Both the position numbers and the translations under genes were made by a program. The notes below the pieces were generated by a model. The model made no database searches, was not told where the DNA came from, and saw nothing but the letters and a program-made list of their open reading frames with translations. This document shows positions 43,155-52,395 of a stretch of DNA of 64,000 nucleotides, piece after piece; position 1 is the first letter of the stretch; every line of letters starts with the position of its first letter. The stretch comes from Natronorubrum halophilum (lineage in GTDB: Archaea; Halobacteriota; Halobacteria; Halobacteriales; Natrialbaceae), in assembly GCF_003670115.1 (NCBI RefSeq), contig NZ_QQTY01000005.1, forward strand, positions 310,001 to 374,000, in the 5' to 3' direction.

Positions 43155-43163
43155 TTTTATATG
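43155..43163 (+). promoter_or_regulatory. TATA box before leader ORF of the F420-type oxidoreductase
   Basis: TTTTATATG; the ATG of a 15-codon ORF (43187) is about 27 bp downstream, and the main GTG start (43231) about 72 bp downstream. Confidence 0.5.
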
Positions 43164-43186
43164 ACTGGCTGTCGCGGTAGGGGACG

Positions 43187-43234
43187 ATGACAGACGATCG
43201 ACTCGAGTCGTCGACGCGGAGGGCAACACCGTGA
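43187..43234 (+). CDS. 15-codon leader ORF overlapping the oxidoreductase start
   Basis: ATG at 43187 opens MTDDRLESSTRRATP and stops at TGA 43232-43234, which overlaps the GTG start of the next gene (43231) in a GTGA junction. The ATG is exactly where a leaderless transcript from the TATA box would begin. It may be a coupled leader peptide, or the relic of a one-base frameshift. Confidence 0.35.
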   Translation: MTDDRLESSTRRATP

Positions 43235-44238
43235 ACGCCGAACTGGATCTACTGGTGCGACTCGGCGACTACGAACGGCCGCGGGACGTCGCCGATCGCG
43301 CCGTCCAGGCCGAGAATCTCGGGTTCGATCGGATCACGGTCGGCGAAACGACGGGCTGGAACATCGTGCCGCCGCTGACGCTCGCGGCGGACCGCACCGA
43401 CGAACTCGGGATCTCGAACGACGTCATCTCGCCCTACGGACGCTCGCCTGCGCTGCTCGCCCAGACGGCGCTCACGCTCCACGACGCCTCCGACGGCCGG
43501 TTTCGGCTGGGGCTCGGCCCCAGCTCCCCGGCGATCACCGAGCGCTGGCACGGCCAGGCGTTCGATCGCCCGCTGCGGCGCACTCGAGAGGCCATCGAGG
43601 TCGTCCGCGCGGTCTACGAGAACGGCACGCCGGCCTACGAGGGCGAGATCTTCGATATCTACGGGCTCAACTACGAACGCGACGTCCCCGAGAATCCGCC
43701 GCCGATCGACCTCGGGACGCTCGGCCCGAAGGCCACCGAGATGGCCGGCCGCTTCGGCGACGGCTGGGCACCGCAGTTGTTCACGAAAGACGGCCTCGAG
43801 GATCGACTCGAGGACTTGGCGCGCGGTGCCGAACTCGCGGGCAGGGACCTCGACGACCTGCGCGTCGCGCCGATCGTTCGCGGCATCGCGAACGAGGACC
43901 GCGACCTGGCACGACGGAAGGCCCGAGGGACGATCGCGTTCATGCTCGGGGCGTACGGTCCCTACTACGGCGATTCGGTCGCCGGGCAGGGTTATCCCGA
44001 GGTCGTCGAGGAGATCCGGGCCGCCTGGCAGGAGCGCGATACCGAATCGATGGCCGCCGCGCTGCCCGACGAACTGCTCGACGAACTGGCCCCCGCGGGA
44101 ACGCCCGAGGAGGTTCGGGAGTGGGTCGCGGCGTACGGCGACCTCGAGGGCGTCGACGCCGTCCGCGTCGGCTTCGTCAACGAGATGACCGAGGAGGAAA
44201 AGGCGGTGACGATGGAAGCGGTCGCGGATCTGGTGTAG
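43231..44238 (+). CDS. F420-dependent luciferase-like oxidoreductase (NP1902A-type)
   Basis: 335 residues, TIM-barrel LLM family. NAELDLLVRLGDYERPRDVA starts the barrel; TVGETTGWNIVPPLTLAADR, LGISNDVISPYGRSPALLAQ, DGRFRLGLGPSSPAITERWH and DLGTLGPKATEMAGRFGDGW carry F420-binding features shared with methylene-tetrahydromethanopterin reductase (Mer). Haloarchaea use folates, so it is unlikely to be Mer; a side-chain reductase using F420 is more likely. The GTG start overlaps the leader ORF stop. Confidence 0.85.
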   Translation: MNAELDLLVRLGDYERPRDVADRAVQAENLGFDRITVGETTGWNIVPPLTLAADRTDELGISNDVISPYGRSPALLAQTALTLHDASDGRFRLGLGPSSPAITERWHGQAFDRPLRRTREAIEVVRAVYENGTPAYEGEIFDIYGLNYERDVPENPPPIDLGTLGPKATEMAGRFGDGWAPQLFTKDGLEDRLEDLARGAELAGRDLDDLRVAPIVRGIANEDRDLARRKARGTIAFMLGAYGPYYGDSVAGQGYPEVVEEIRAAWQERDTESMAAALPDELLDELAPAGTPEEVREWVAAYGDLEGVDAVRVGFVNEMTEEEKAVTMEAVADLV

Positions 44239-44329
44239 CGGCTCTCGGCGACCGTACGTGCTCTCGAGAGCTTCCATAGAGCCGATCGATCTCATCTCGC
44301 GACGGAATTTCCGAGACGCCGTCGCGTTC

Positions 44330-44587
44330 TTATCCTTCCCCCTCGGACTGGTAGGGCTCCCCGACGGCGTTCCGGGGAAGGAGGTTGAACACCTCCGTTT
44401 CCAGATCGTCCATCGACTCGAACTCGTCGCCGTTCGAATCGGCGATGAGTTCGCCGAGGTTCTCCGCTCCCTCGGCGAGGATCAACGTCACGTCGGAACA
44501 CTGCGTGGCCGCCTTCTCCCTGGGGATCGGATACTCGAGATCCTCGAGAATCCGTCCGAGACCGTTGAGCTTGACATTCCGTTCCAT
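44330..44587 (-). CDS. DUF5789-family protein
   Basis: 85 residues. MERNVKLNGLGRILEDLEYP, IPREKAATQCSDVTLILAEG, AENLGELIADSNGDEFES, then LLPRNAVGEPYQSEGEG: the terminal GEPYQSEGxG is the hallmark of this haloarchaeal family. Function unknown. ATG at 44587. Confidence 0.85.
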   Translation of the reverse strand: MERNVKLNGLGRILEDLEYPIPREKAATQCSDVTLILAEGAENLGELIADSNGDEFESMDDLETEVFNLLPRNAVGEPYQSEGEG

Positions 44588-44745
44588 GGGAGCGAACACG
44601 ACTGCCGGTAGCTTAGCCGTATGGATGCTTCGGATCCCGGTACAGTCGGCATCGGCCGAATCGGGCGAACCGCGGAACGACGAGTCGCCGGCGGGAACCG
44701 ACCGAACTCGAGGAGGGATTCGCGCTCAGTCCGTCCGGATTCAGC

Positions 44746-45711
44746 TCACGGTTCGACGACCAGCTTTCCGAGGAAGCTGTCGTCGATCACGTCCTCCTGG
44801 GCCTGCGAAGCGTCCTCGAGGTCGTAGCTCCGCGCGATCTCGATCGAGAGCGCGTCCGTCGCCATGAGGTGGGCGACGCCGCGCAGCGGCACGCGCAGAT
44901 CGGGCGTGTTGAACATGCTCATGAACTGGTAGCTGACGTCCTTCGAGCGGGCGGCGCCGTCGTTCGTGAACGCCGGGTCGGGACTGTTCTCGCCGATACC
45001 GACGACGCGACAGCCGGTCGCGGCGACGTCCGCGTCGAACTGGAGGTAGTCGTCGAGGCGGTGGTCGAGGATCGCGTCGACGCCGCCGTCGCTGGCCTCG
45101 AGCGTCGCGTCCGCGAGGTCGTCGCGTGCGTAGTCGAGGACCGTCTCGGCACCGAGCGTCTCGAGGGCGTCGTGGTACTCCTCCGCGCCGGTCGTGATCA
45201 CCCGCGCGCTGACGGCGGCACCGATCTGGACGGCGGCGTGGCCGACGCCGCCGGAGCCGCCGTGGACGAGACAGTACTCGGCGGGGTCGAGGGCCGCGTG
45301 GTCGATCAGCGCGCGCCAGGCGGTGACGGCGGCGACGCCCGCCGCGCCGGCTTCCGTCAGGTCCGCGCCGTCGGGGAGGCGAACGACCCGGTCCGTGGGC
45401 ACCGTCGCGTACTCGGCGTACGACCCCTGGAAGGAGCCGTTGCCGATCCCGGTGCCGAAGACGCGGTCACCCCCGTCGAAGTCCGCGACGCCGTCGCCCG
45501 TCTCCGCAACGGTACCCGCAAAATCGACGCCGGGCGTGAAGGGCAGACCGACCGGTTCGTACGATCCGTCCCGAAAGTAGGTGTCGACCGGGTTGACACC
45601 CGCAGCGGCTACCTCGACGAGCAACTCGTCGTCGGCCGGGTCGGGTCGGTCGACCTCGTCTACCTGCAGTACGTCGGCATCACCGTGCTCGTGACAGCGT
45701 ACAGCTCGCAT
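44746..45711 (-). CDS. Zinc-independent quinone oxidoreductase (MDR family)
   Basis: 321 residues. GroES-like N-domain (MRAVRCHEHGDADVLQVDEV, GVNPVDTYFRDGSYEPVGLP, FTPGVDFAGTVAETGDG) and Rossmann domain with CLVHGGSGGVGHAAVQIGAA, a variant of the AxGGVG NADPH site. The catalytic zinc Cys/His set is missing, placing it with NADPH:quinone reductases (QOR). Ends KLVVEP as usual. ATG at 45711; divergent from the DJ-1-like gene 115 bp away. Confidence 0.9.
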   Translation of the reverse strand: MRAVRCHEHGDADVLQVDEVDRPDPADDELLVEVAAAGVNPVDTYFRDGSYEPVGLPFTPGVDFAGTVAETGDGVADFDGGDRVFGTGIGNGSFQGSYAEYATVPTDRVVRLPDGADLTEAGAAGVAAVTAWRALIDHAALDPAEYCLVHGGSGGVGHAAVQIGAAVSARVITTGAEEYHDALETLGAETVLDYARDDLADATLEASDGGVDAILDHRLDDYLQFDADVAATGCRVVGIGENSPDPAFTNDGAARSKDVSYQFMSMFNTPDLRVPLRGVAHLMATDALSIEIARSYDLEDASQAQEDVIDDSFLGKLVVEP

Positions 45712-45826
45712 ACGGTTCGAGCACACGCCGCAGAGCCGTATAAGGGTACGCGTCTCTCGGTTCGCGTTCGCTCGGCTGCACCAGCAAGTCCAACGCTTGT
45801 CCGTTCGCTGGCCCTCGAGTGAGGTG

Positions 45827-46384
45827 ATGAGTGAATCTTCCCAGACCGAACTCGAGGACGTAACGGTCGCCGTCTTCCTCGCACAGGAAGGCAGCGAAGA
45901 AATCGAGTTTACCGAGCCAATGGAGACCGTCTCCGAGGCCGGCGCGACCGTCGACGTCATCGGCAGCGAGACCGGCGAGGCACGGACGGTCAACAACGAC
46001 CTCGAGGAGAGCGAGAGCTACGAGATCGAGAAGACGTTCGAGGAGGTCTCAGCCGACGACTACGACGCGGTGATCGTGCCGGGCGGCACCGTGGGCGCGG
46101 ATACGCTCCGAACGCAGGAGGAGGGCGTCGAACTCCTGCGCGAGCACGTCGAGGCCGGCAAACCCGCGGCCGTGATCTGCCACGGCCCGTGGACGCTGAT
46201 CGAAGCTGGCGTCGTCGACGGGCGGACGCTGACCTCCTACCACAGCCTCCGGACCGACGTCCGCAACGCCGGCGGCGAGTGGGTCGACGAGGAGGTCGTC
46301 GTCGATGGCGGTCTGATCACGAGCCGGAATCCGGACGACCTCGAGGCGTTCTGCGAGACGATTCTCGAGGAGTTCGGAACGTAG
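45827..46384 (+). CDS. DJ-1/PfpI-family protein
   Basis: 185 residues. VAVFLAQEGSEEIEFTEPME (with the conserved Glu of the nucleophile elbow), YDAVIVPGGTVGADTLRTQE, and KPAAVICHGPWTLIEAGVVD with nucleophilic Cys, plus LTSYHSLRTDVRNAGGEWVD and DGGLITSRNPDDLEAFCET. Typical of PfpI/YhbO intracellular cysteine proteases or deglycases acting on methylglyoxal-damaged molecules. Length normal. Next to a quinone reductase, both compatible with stress defence. Confidence 0.9.
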   Translation: MSESSQTELEDVTVAVFLAQEGSEEIEFTEPMETVSEAGATVDVIGSETGEARTVNNDLEESESYEIEKTFEEVSADDYDAVIVPGGTVGADTLRTQEEGVELLREHVEAGKPAAVICHGPWTLIEAGVVDGRTLTSYHSLRTDVRNAGGEWVDEEVVVDGGLITSRNPDDLEAFCETILEEFGT

Positions 46385-46584
46385 GAGGGCTAAGCGACGG
46401 CCCGCTGGAACGGACTCACGCGCCGCTCCGCCGAAAGCGGTCCAGAAACGCGAAACCGTGTTCTTCACCGATGCCGAACAGCTCCACGGGGTCGCTATCG
46501 CTCATCTCGCGCGATGTGGGTCGATCTCGCGCCGCAGTCGGCTCACTGACGGCGCGAACGAACGCGACGGAGAACGTTCCGGCG

Positions 46585-47706
46585 CTATCGAACCGCTCGC
46601 GTCGCGTCGTCGATGATCTCGAGGGCCTCTTTCAACACTTCCGTCCCCGTCGCGTACGACAGCCGTGCGTACCCCTCGCCGTTCGCGCCGAACGCGTCGC
46701 CGGGGACGACGACGACGCCCCGCTCGAGCACTTTATCGCACCACCCCTCCGGAACCTCGGGCATCACGTAGAACGCGCCCGACGGCGTCGGCACCTCGAG
46801 ACCGGCGTCCTCGAGTCCGTCCACGACGACGTCACGACGTTCCTCGAAGGCGTCGACCATCTCCCGAACGGGCTCTTGTGGCCCCGTCAGCGCGGCCTCG
46901 GCGGCGTACTGTGCGGGCGCGGAGGCGCAGGCCTGTCCGTACTGGTGGACCCGAAGCATGCGCTCGACGCGCCGATTGGAGCCGGCGACCCAGCCCAGTC
47001 GCCAGCCGGTCATCGAGTAGGTTTTCGAGCAGGCGCTGACGACGACCACGTTGTCCGTCTCGGCGAACTCGAGGGGCGACCGGTGTTCGCCCTCGAAGAC
47101 GATGTGCTCGTAGACTTCGTCGGAGATACAGAGGACGTCGTGCTCGTCGGCGATGCGGGCGAACTCCCGAATGTCCGCCTCGCTCTGAACCGCACCGGTC
47201 GGGTTGGCGGGGCTGTTGACGACGAAGACGGCGGTGTCGTCGGTGATGGCGTCCTCGACGGTCGCCGGATCGAGCGTGAGGTCGTCCCGTAGCCCGACGG
47301 GTTTTGGCGTCCCGTCGGCGATGTGGGTCAGCGCATCGTAGGAGACGAAGCCCGGATCCGGGAAGATCACTTCCTGGCCCGGATCGACGTGGGCCTGCAG
47401 GACGAGGTGGAGCGCCTCGCTCCCGCCCGACGTGGCGATGACGTCCTCGGGATCGATCTCGAGACCGTAGTCGCGGTCGTACTTCGTCGAGATAGCCTCC
47501 CGAAGGCTCAGGGTGCCCTTGTTCGACGTGTAGGCGTCGGTCAGCCCGGACTCGATCGCCTCGATCGCGCCGCGGCGGGCGTGGGCCGGCGTCGGGAAAT
47601 CCGGCTGGCCCAGCCCCAGGTTGATCGCGTCGTCGCCCGCGGCCTCGAACACTTCTCGAATGCCGCTGATCGACACCTGCTCGACCCGATTTGCGAACTC
47701 GGTCAT
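46585..47706 (-). CDS. Class I/II pyridoxal-phosphate aminotransferase
   Basis: 373 residues. DAINLGLGQPDFPTPAHARR, YTSNKGTLSLREAISTKYDR, VIATSGGSEALHLVLQAHVD, FVVNSPANPTGAVQSEADIR, ISDEVYEHIVFEGEHRSPLE and the PLP lysine in SACSKTYSMTGWRLGWVAGS are all present. The fold I aspartate/aromatic aminotransferase type (AspC-like) exchanges an amino group with 2-oxoglutarate; exact substrate undetermined. ATG at 47706. Confidence 0.92.
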   Translation of the reverse strand: MTEFANRVEQVSISGIREVFEAAGDDAINLGLGQPDFPTPAHARRGAIEAIESGLTDAYTSNKGTLSLREAISTKYDRDYGLEIDPEDVIATSGGSEALHLVLQAHVDPGQEVIFPDPGFVSYDALTHIADGTPKPVGLRDDLTLDPATVEDAITDDTAVFVVNSPANPTGAVQSEADIREFARIADEHDVLCISDEVYEHIVFEGEHRSPLEFAETDNVVVVSACSKTYSMTGWRLGWVAGSNRRVERMLRVHQYGQACASAPAQYAAEAALTGPQEPVREMVDAFEERRDVVVDGLEDAGLEVPTPSGAFYVMPEVPEGWCDKVLERGVVVVPGDAFGANGEGYARLSYATGTEVLKEALEIIDDATRAVR

Positions 47707-47854
47707 GCCTAAACCGGTGGGGCGAATCCCGATAACGCTTGCTGTGTCGGTTACCGCCGTCGGGTCGAGCACACGGCCGCCGTATCCGGTCGTACTGTCT
47801 CCGAGAAAGAACGTGCCACAACGGTTATACGGCCGCTTTCGCACTACAGAAGTA

Positions 47855-48511
47855 ATGACTTACTCTCGACGGACAGTCCTCGCTGCGGGCGCGACCGGGG
47901 TGCTCGCACTGACGGCAGGCTGTCTCGACTTCACACTCGGCAACGGTCCGCTCGAACTCGAGTCCGAACGCGTCGCACCGACGACGACGGCGCTCGAGGA
48001 GACCGGCTACGAGGAACACGAGGTCACACAGGAAACGATCGAGGAGACGGTCGATGTCGGCGTCGAACGCGACGTTCACGCCTCGGTGTGGAGTTCGGTC
48101 TACTCGAAACGCGTCGAGCAGCTAGGACAGGAACGCGACGGCGCGTTCTTCGCCGCCGTTTCGATCCCGGATTTTTCGATACTGGGTCGGTCGTTCAACC
48201 CCATCACGGAGATGAGTAACGAAGAACTCCTCAACGAGTTCGTGGATCAACTCGACGGCGATCAAAGCGGGATCGACAACATCGCCCATCAGGAGACGAT
48301 TTCCTTCGAGATTCTCGGCGACGAGCGGGAGGTCGAGGTCTTCGAAGGCGAGTCGGAGGTCGCTGGCGAGCCGGTCGATGTCGAGATCAAACTCGCCTCG
48401 TTCAGTCACGAGGACGACCTCATCGTCTTACTCGGCAGCTATCCTGCGCCCCTCGCCGAGGAGTCCGCGAACGTCGAGGTCTTGATGGAGTCCGTCGAGC
48501 ACCCGGTCTAA
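47855..48511 (+). CDS. Tat lipoprotein of the DUF6517 type
   Basis: 218 residues. MTYSRRTVLAAGATGVLALT with lipobox LTAGC (Cys about 24) marks a Tat lipoprotein. The mature part contains ALEETGYEEHEVTQETIEET, VWSSVYSKRVEQLG, AAVSIPDFSILGRSFNPITE and LIVLLGSYPAPLAEESANVE, which I associate with the haloarchaeal DUF6517 family. Function unknown; surface-anchored. ATG at 47855. Confidence 0.78.
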   Translation: MTYSRRTVLAAGATGVLALTAGCLDFTLGNGPLELESERVAPTTTALEETGYEEHEVTQETIEETVDVGVERDVHASVWSSVYSKRVEQLGQERDGAFFAAVSIPDFSILGRSFNPITEMSNEELLNEFVDQLDGDQSGIDNIAHQETISFEILGDEREVEVFEGESEVAGEPVDVEIKLASFSHEDDLIVLLGSYPAPLAEESANVEVLMESVEHPV

Positions 48512-48648
48512 TTGCACGAGCGTCCGAGTGGTCGGGCGGTCCACTCGAGATCTCGAGGTCCATAACGGAATCCGAGACGACGCATCTCTGCAAAAGCCGT
48601 CGCTACGTGAGAGAAAAACCGAAACGGCTGAATCGGTGATACGGGGCG

Positions 48649-49512
48649 TTAGTAGAACTCGCGAACGAGGTCCATCGCGTCTTCGGGTGCGCCGTCGGGG
48701 ATCTCGGACATGTCCTCGGTGACGCCGTGTTGTTCGTGGTACGGCACGGAGTTTTCGTCCTGATACATGACGCCCTGGTACTCCTTCTCGCCGTCGGTGA
48801 TGACGTTCTTGGCGGCCTCGTAATCGGTCGGATCGTGGTCCGCTTCCTTGAGGTCGACCAGATTGTCACGGAAGTAGTCGTAGGTGTCGACGTCGTTGAA
48901 CGTCACGCACGGGCTGAAGACGTTGACGAAGCCGAAGCCGTCGTGTTCGATCGCCTTCTGGATGATCTCCTGGTGTCGGAGCGCGTCGGAGCTGAACGAC
49001 TGGGCGATGAAGGACGCGCCGGCAGCCAGCGCGAGTGCGAGCGGGTTGACCGGCGGCTGCTTTGGCCCTTCGGGCGTCGTCGAGGTTTCGAAGTCCGATC
49101 GCGAGGTCGGCGAGGCCTGTCCCTTCGTCAGGCCGTAGATGCGGTTGTCCATGACGACGTAGGTCATATCGACGTTCCGCCGTACGGCGTGGACGAAGTG
49201 GCCGGCACCGATCGAGTAGCCGTCGCCGTCGCCGCCGGCGACCATCACTTCGATGTCCGGTCGGGCCATCTTGACGCCGGTGCCGACGGGGAGCGCACGG
49301 CCGTGGACGCCGTGAAGGGCGTAGCTGTGCATGTAGGTCCCGATCTTGCCGGAACAGCCGATCCCGGCGACCACGAACGTGTTGTCGGGGTCGTTGCCGG
49401 TTTCGGCGAGGCCTTTCATCATCCCGTTCATCGTCCCGAAGTCGCCGCATCCGGGACACCACGTGGGCTGCTTGTCGGATTTGAAGTCGGTGAATCGTAC
49501 GTCTGAGCTCAT
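48649..49512 (-). CDS. korB: 2-oxoacid:ferredoxin oxidoreductase, beta (ThDP) subunit
   Basis: 287 residues. It has PTWCPGCGDFGTMNGMMKGL, VVAGIGCSGKIGTYMHSYAL and the ThDP motif VAGGDGDGYSIGAGHFVHAV with MDNRIYGLTKGQASPTSRSD. The CPGCG pair replaces a separate ferredoxin subunit. By family knowledge it catalyses oxidative decarboxylation of a 2-oxoacid to acyl-CoA with ferredoxin; the isoform (pyruvate or 2-oxoglutarate) is not decided by sequence alone, and the Kor label is a preference. Overlaps the alpha gene stop (TAATG), so translation is coupled. Confidence 0.88.
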   Translation of the reverse strand: MSSDVRFTDFKSDKQPTWCPGCGDFGTMNGMMKGLAETGNDPDNTFVVAGIGCSGKIGTYMHSYALHGVHGRALPVGTGVKMARPDIEVMVAGGDGDGYSIGAGHFVHAVRRNVDMTYVVMDNRIYGLTKGQASPTSRSDFETSTTPEGPKQPPVNPLALALAAGASFIAQSFSSDALRHQEIIQKAIEHDGFGFVNVFSPCVTFNDVDTYDYFRDNLVDLKEADHDPTDYEAAKNVITDGEKEYQGVMYQDENSVPYHEQHGVTEDMSEIPDGAPEDAMDLVREFY

Positions 49513-51266
49513 TATGCTGGCACCTCCTCGGAGAGTCGTTCGGTAATCTGTTCGGCGAGTTCGTCCGCCTTGAAGCGGACGCCGGTGTACTTGTTAATGC
49601 GCTTGACGCGGGTAAGTGCGTCGTGTTCGATAACGTCCGCGAACTGCCCGGTTGCGTTACACTCGACGACGATCGTCTGTTCGGCGGCCTCGATCTCCTC
49701 GGTCAGATCCGGTCGCGGGAAGATGTACGGCACCGAAATCACGCGGACGTCGATTCCGTCTTCCTCGAGGTAGCCGAGCGCTTCGGCGAGTGCGCCTTCG
49801 TTCGATCCCCAGGAGATAACGAGGTTGTCCGCGTCGGCGTCGCCGAACTCGCGGTAGTCCCAGTCCTCTTCGTTTTTGGCAGTCTCGACCTTCCGGTTTC
49901 GCTTGTCGACTTGCTGGACGCGTTCGTCCTCTTCCTCGGTTCGGCGGCCGAGTTCGTCGTGTTCTAGGCCCGTACTCATGTGAGCGCCGTCGATCGTGCC
50001 GGGTTTCGCTCGCGGACTGATACCGTCTTCGGTGACGGCGTGGGCGCGGAAGTGTCCCTGTGCGTCGAGCCACTCGTCGACTTCGTCCTGGTCGACGAGT
50101 TTGCCGCGGTCGATCTCGACTTTGTCCATGTCGAACGTCTCGGGTTCGAACGTACGTTCGGTGACCGCCATTGCGAGGTCGGAAACGACGTAGACGGGCG
50201 TCTGGTACTGCTCGGCGAAGTTGAACGCTTCGACGGTCTTCCAGAAACACTCGGCGATGGTCGTCGGGGCGATGACGAACCGGGGGATCTCGCCGTGCCC
50301 GCCGTAGAGCGTCATGTTGAGGTCGCCCTGTTCTTGCTTCGTCGGCATCCCGGTCGAGGGACCCGAGCGCATCACGTCGACGATGACCATCGGCGTCTCG
50401 CTCGTCGCGATGAGGCCGAACGTCTCGGTCATCAGGTCGATCCCGGGGCCGGAGGTTGCGGTCATCGAGCGCGCACCGGCGCGCGCCGCGCCGAGCGCCA
50501 TGTTGATCGCCGACAGTTCGTCCTCGGCCTGGACGACGTGGCCGCCGTAGTCCTCGATTCGGCCGGTCAGGTACTCCATGACGTTCGTCGCGGGCGTGAT
50601 GGGGTAGCCTGCGTAGAAGCGACAGCCGGCCGCGAGCGCACCCATGCCGATGGCCTCGTCGCCGTTGAGCAGGACGTAGTCATTGTCGGTCGTTTCGACG
50701 GCGTAGCCGAGGTGGTCCAGGTCGTAGTTTTCCTGTACGTACTCCTGTCCGGCGCGGGCGGCCTCCTTGTTGTTCTCGACGATCTTCGAGCCCTTGCCGC
50801 CGAAGCGCTTCTCCAGGGCTTCGTCGAGGTACTCGACGTCGAAGCCGGTGATCTCACACGCGGCACCGAGCGCGACGATGTTGCGCATGATCGCTCCCCC
50901 GGCGTCTTCGGCGAGCGATTTCAGCGGCACGTCTACCGCGGTCATCTTGTCGGGAATCTCGGCCTCCCACGAGCGCTCGCCGTCGTAGATAACGGCGCTG
51001 CCCTCGTGGAGTTCGTCGAGGTTCTCGTCGATCGTTCGCTGTGTCAAGGCGACCAGAATGTCCAGTCGGTCGACGACGCTCTGGACCTGATCGACCGACG
51101 TCCGAATCTTGTAGGCCGTGTAGCCGCCGCGGATTCGCGACGCGAAGTCTTTCGACGTGAATACGTGCCGCCCGGCTCGGGAAAGTGCCTGAGCGAAGAT
51201 TTTTCCAGTAGAGTCGATGCCGTCACCGGCCTCGCCTCCGACCGCCCAGTTGAGATCCTCAGCCAT
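49512..51266 (-). CDS. korA: 2-oxoacid:ferredoxin oxidoreductase, gamma-alpha fusion subunit
   Basis: 584 residues. The N-terminal gamma domain (LNWAVGGEAGDGIDSTGKIF, AQALSRAGRHVFTSKDFASR IRGG) is fused to the alpha domain (INMALGAARAGARSMTATSG PGIDL, ETPMVIVDVMRSGPSTGMPT KQEQGDL, then VISWGSNEGALAEALGYLEE). This two-subunit, fused layout is characteristic of haloarchaeal POR/KOR. First gene of the operon with the beta subunit. A 305-bp leader region (51267-51571) precedes it and contains no other gene. Confidence 0.88.
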   Translation of the reverse strand: MAEDLNWAVGGEAGDGIDSTGKIFAQALSRAGRHVFTSKDFASRIRGGYTAYKIRTSVDQVQSVVDRLDILVALTQRTIDENLDELHEGSAVIYDGERSWEAEIPDKMTAVDVPLKSLAEDAGGAIMRNIVALGAACEITGFDVEYLDEALEKRFGGKGSKIVENNKEAARAGQEYVQENYDLDHLGYAVETTDNDYVLLNGDEAIGMGALAAGCRFYAGYPITPATNVMEYLTGRIEDYGGHVVQAEDELSAINMALGAARAGARSMTATSGPGIDLMTETFGLIATSETPMVIVDVMRSGPSTGMPTKQEQGDLNMTLYGGHGEIPRFVIAPTTIAECFWKTVEAFNFAEQYQTPVYVVSDLAMAVTERTFEPETFDMDKVEIDRGKLVDQDEVDEWLDAQGHFRAHAVTEDGISPRAKPGTIDGAHMSTGLEHDELGRRTEEEDERVQQVDKRNRKVETAKNEEDWDYREFGDADADNLVISWGSNEGALAEALGYLEEDGIDVRVISVPYIFPRPDLTEEIEAAEQTIVVECNATGQFADVIEHDALTRVKRINKYTGVRFKADELAEQITERLSEEVPA

Positions 51267-51571
51267 GTTATGCTGGACCTTGCCCCCAGTAAATGAAAAG
51301 GCTTCTGAAAACCCAACCGGCCCACCGCAACAGCAGACGATACGTTCACTCTTCAGGGACGATTTCGTTACTCGTTACAGAAGAAATATGTTTAGAACTA
51401 TGCGAATCGGAAAACGATGAAAACTGCTAACGGTCACTCTCCTGAACGGAATCTGCGCGATGGCGCTCCCCTGTTCGTCGATCAGCGCCTCGGAACAAGG
51501 GCCGAGGTCGCGAATCCCGCGATGGCGCGGAACGGAAACGCCTTTTCGAGCGGCCGCCGAACGCGTCCACT
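51267..51571. other. Divergent promoter region, no gene
   Basis: 305 bp between korA (minus) and the flavin reductase gene (plus). AT-rich patch TTACAGAAGAAATATGTTTAG at about 51374-51394; no ORF. Confidence 0.4.
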
Positions 51572-52246
51572 ATGACAATCGAGGGGACACCAGTCGCCGT
51601 CGAATCGGTCCGCGAAGTAGGTCCTGATACCGTCGCACTCGAACTCGAGACGCCCGAGGGGTTCGACGCTCACCCGGGGCAGTTCGTCCTGCTCCGGGCC
51701 GTCCCGCGGGACGTCGACGCGGACGAAACGATCGACGAAGACGACGTCGTCATGCGCCACTACACGCTCTCGTCGCCGTCGGTCGGTGAGACGTTCGAGA
51801 TCACGGTCGGAATCGACCCCGACGGAGACCTCTCGCCGTGGCTCGCGGCTCTCGAGGGCGGCGAAACCGTCCACGTCGAGGGTCCGTTTGGAACGATCAC
51901 GTACGAGCGCGACGAGGATATCGTCGCCGTCGCCGGCGGACCGGGCGTCGGCCCCGCGGTCTCCATCGCCGAAGCGGCCCGCGACTCGGGCCACGACGCG
52001 GTCGTCATCTACCAGGACGACGAACCGGCTCACGTCGACCGCCTCGAGACGCTCGAGGCCGACGGCGCGGCTGTCGTCATCGTCGACGAAGACGACAGCG
52101 ATGGACTCGCCGATGCGGTCGAAACCCACCTTGGCAACGGTCAACTCTACGCGTTCGGCTTCGAGGACTTCGTGACCTTCGTCGCGGAGACGATCGAGGG
52201 TGCCGGCGGGGATTCGGACGAGGCGCTGATCGAAAACTTCGGATAG
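51572..52246 (+). CDS. Ferredoxin-NADP reductase-type FAD protein
   Basis: 224 residues. VAVESVREVGPDTVALELET and HPGQFVLLRAVPRD start an FAD-binding barrel; VVMRHYTLSSPSVGETFEIT is the RxYS/T flavin motif, and DIVAVAGGPGVGPAVSIAEA the NAD(P) motif, with a C-terminal aromatic region (YAFGFEDFVTFVAETIEGAG). It transfers electrons between NAD(P)H and a carrier such as ferredoxin. Located next to the ferredoxin-dependent 2-oxoacid oxidoreductase, which fits. Confidence 0.87.
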   Translation: MTIEGTPVAVESVREVGPDTVALELETPEGFDAHPGQFVLLRAVPRDVDADETIDEDDVVMRHYTLSSPSVGETFEITVGIDPDGDLSPWLAALEGGETVHVEGPFGTITYERDEDIVAVAGGPGVGPAVSIAEAARDSGHDAVVIYQDDEPAHVDRLETLEADGAAVVIVDEDDSDGLADAVETHLGNGQLYAFGFEDFVTFVAETIEGAGGDSDEALIENFG

Positions 52247-52362
52247 CGAACTCCCGCCGGATAGCGCACCCCTCTGTTCCGAGTGCGTTCGGCGTGGGAC
52301 GGCTGCGAACGGGACGCGTTCGACCGGCGGTCACTCAGTTAATCAAAAAAACAACTCGCGCG

Positions 52363-52370
52363 AATATATT
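52363..52370 (+). promoter_or_regulatory. TATA box for the HTH gene at 52396
   Basis: AATATATT, about 29 bp before the ATG. Confidence 0.5.
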
Positions 52371-52395
52371 GGCGGTTTAACTTCTTCGCAACCCA

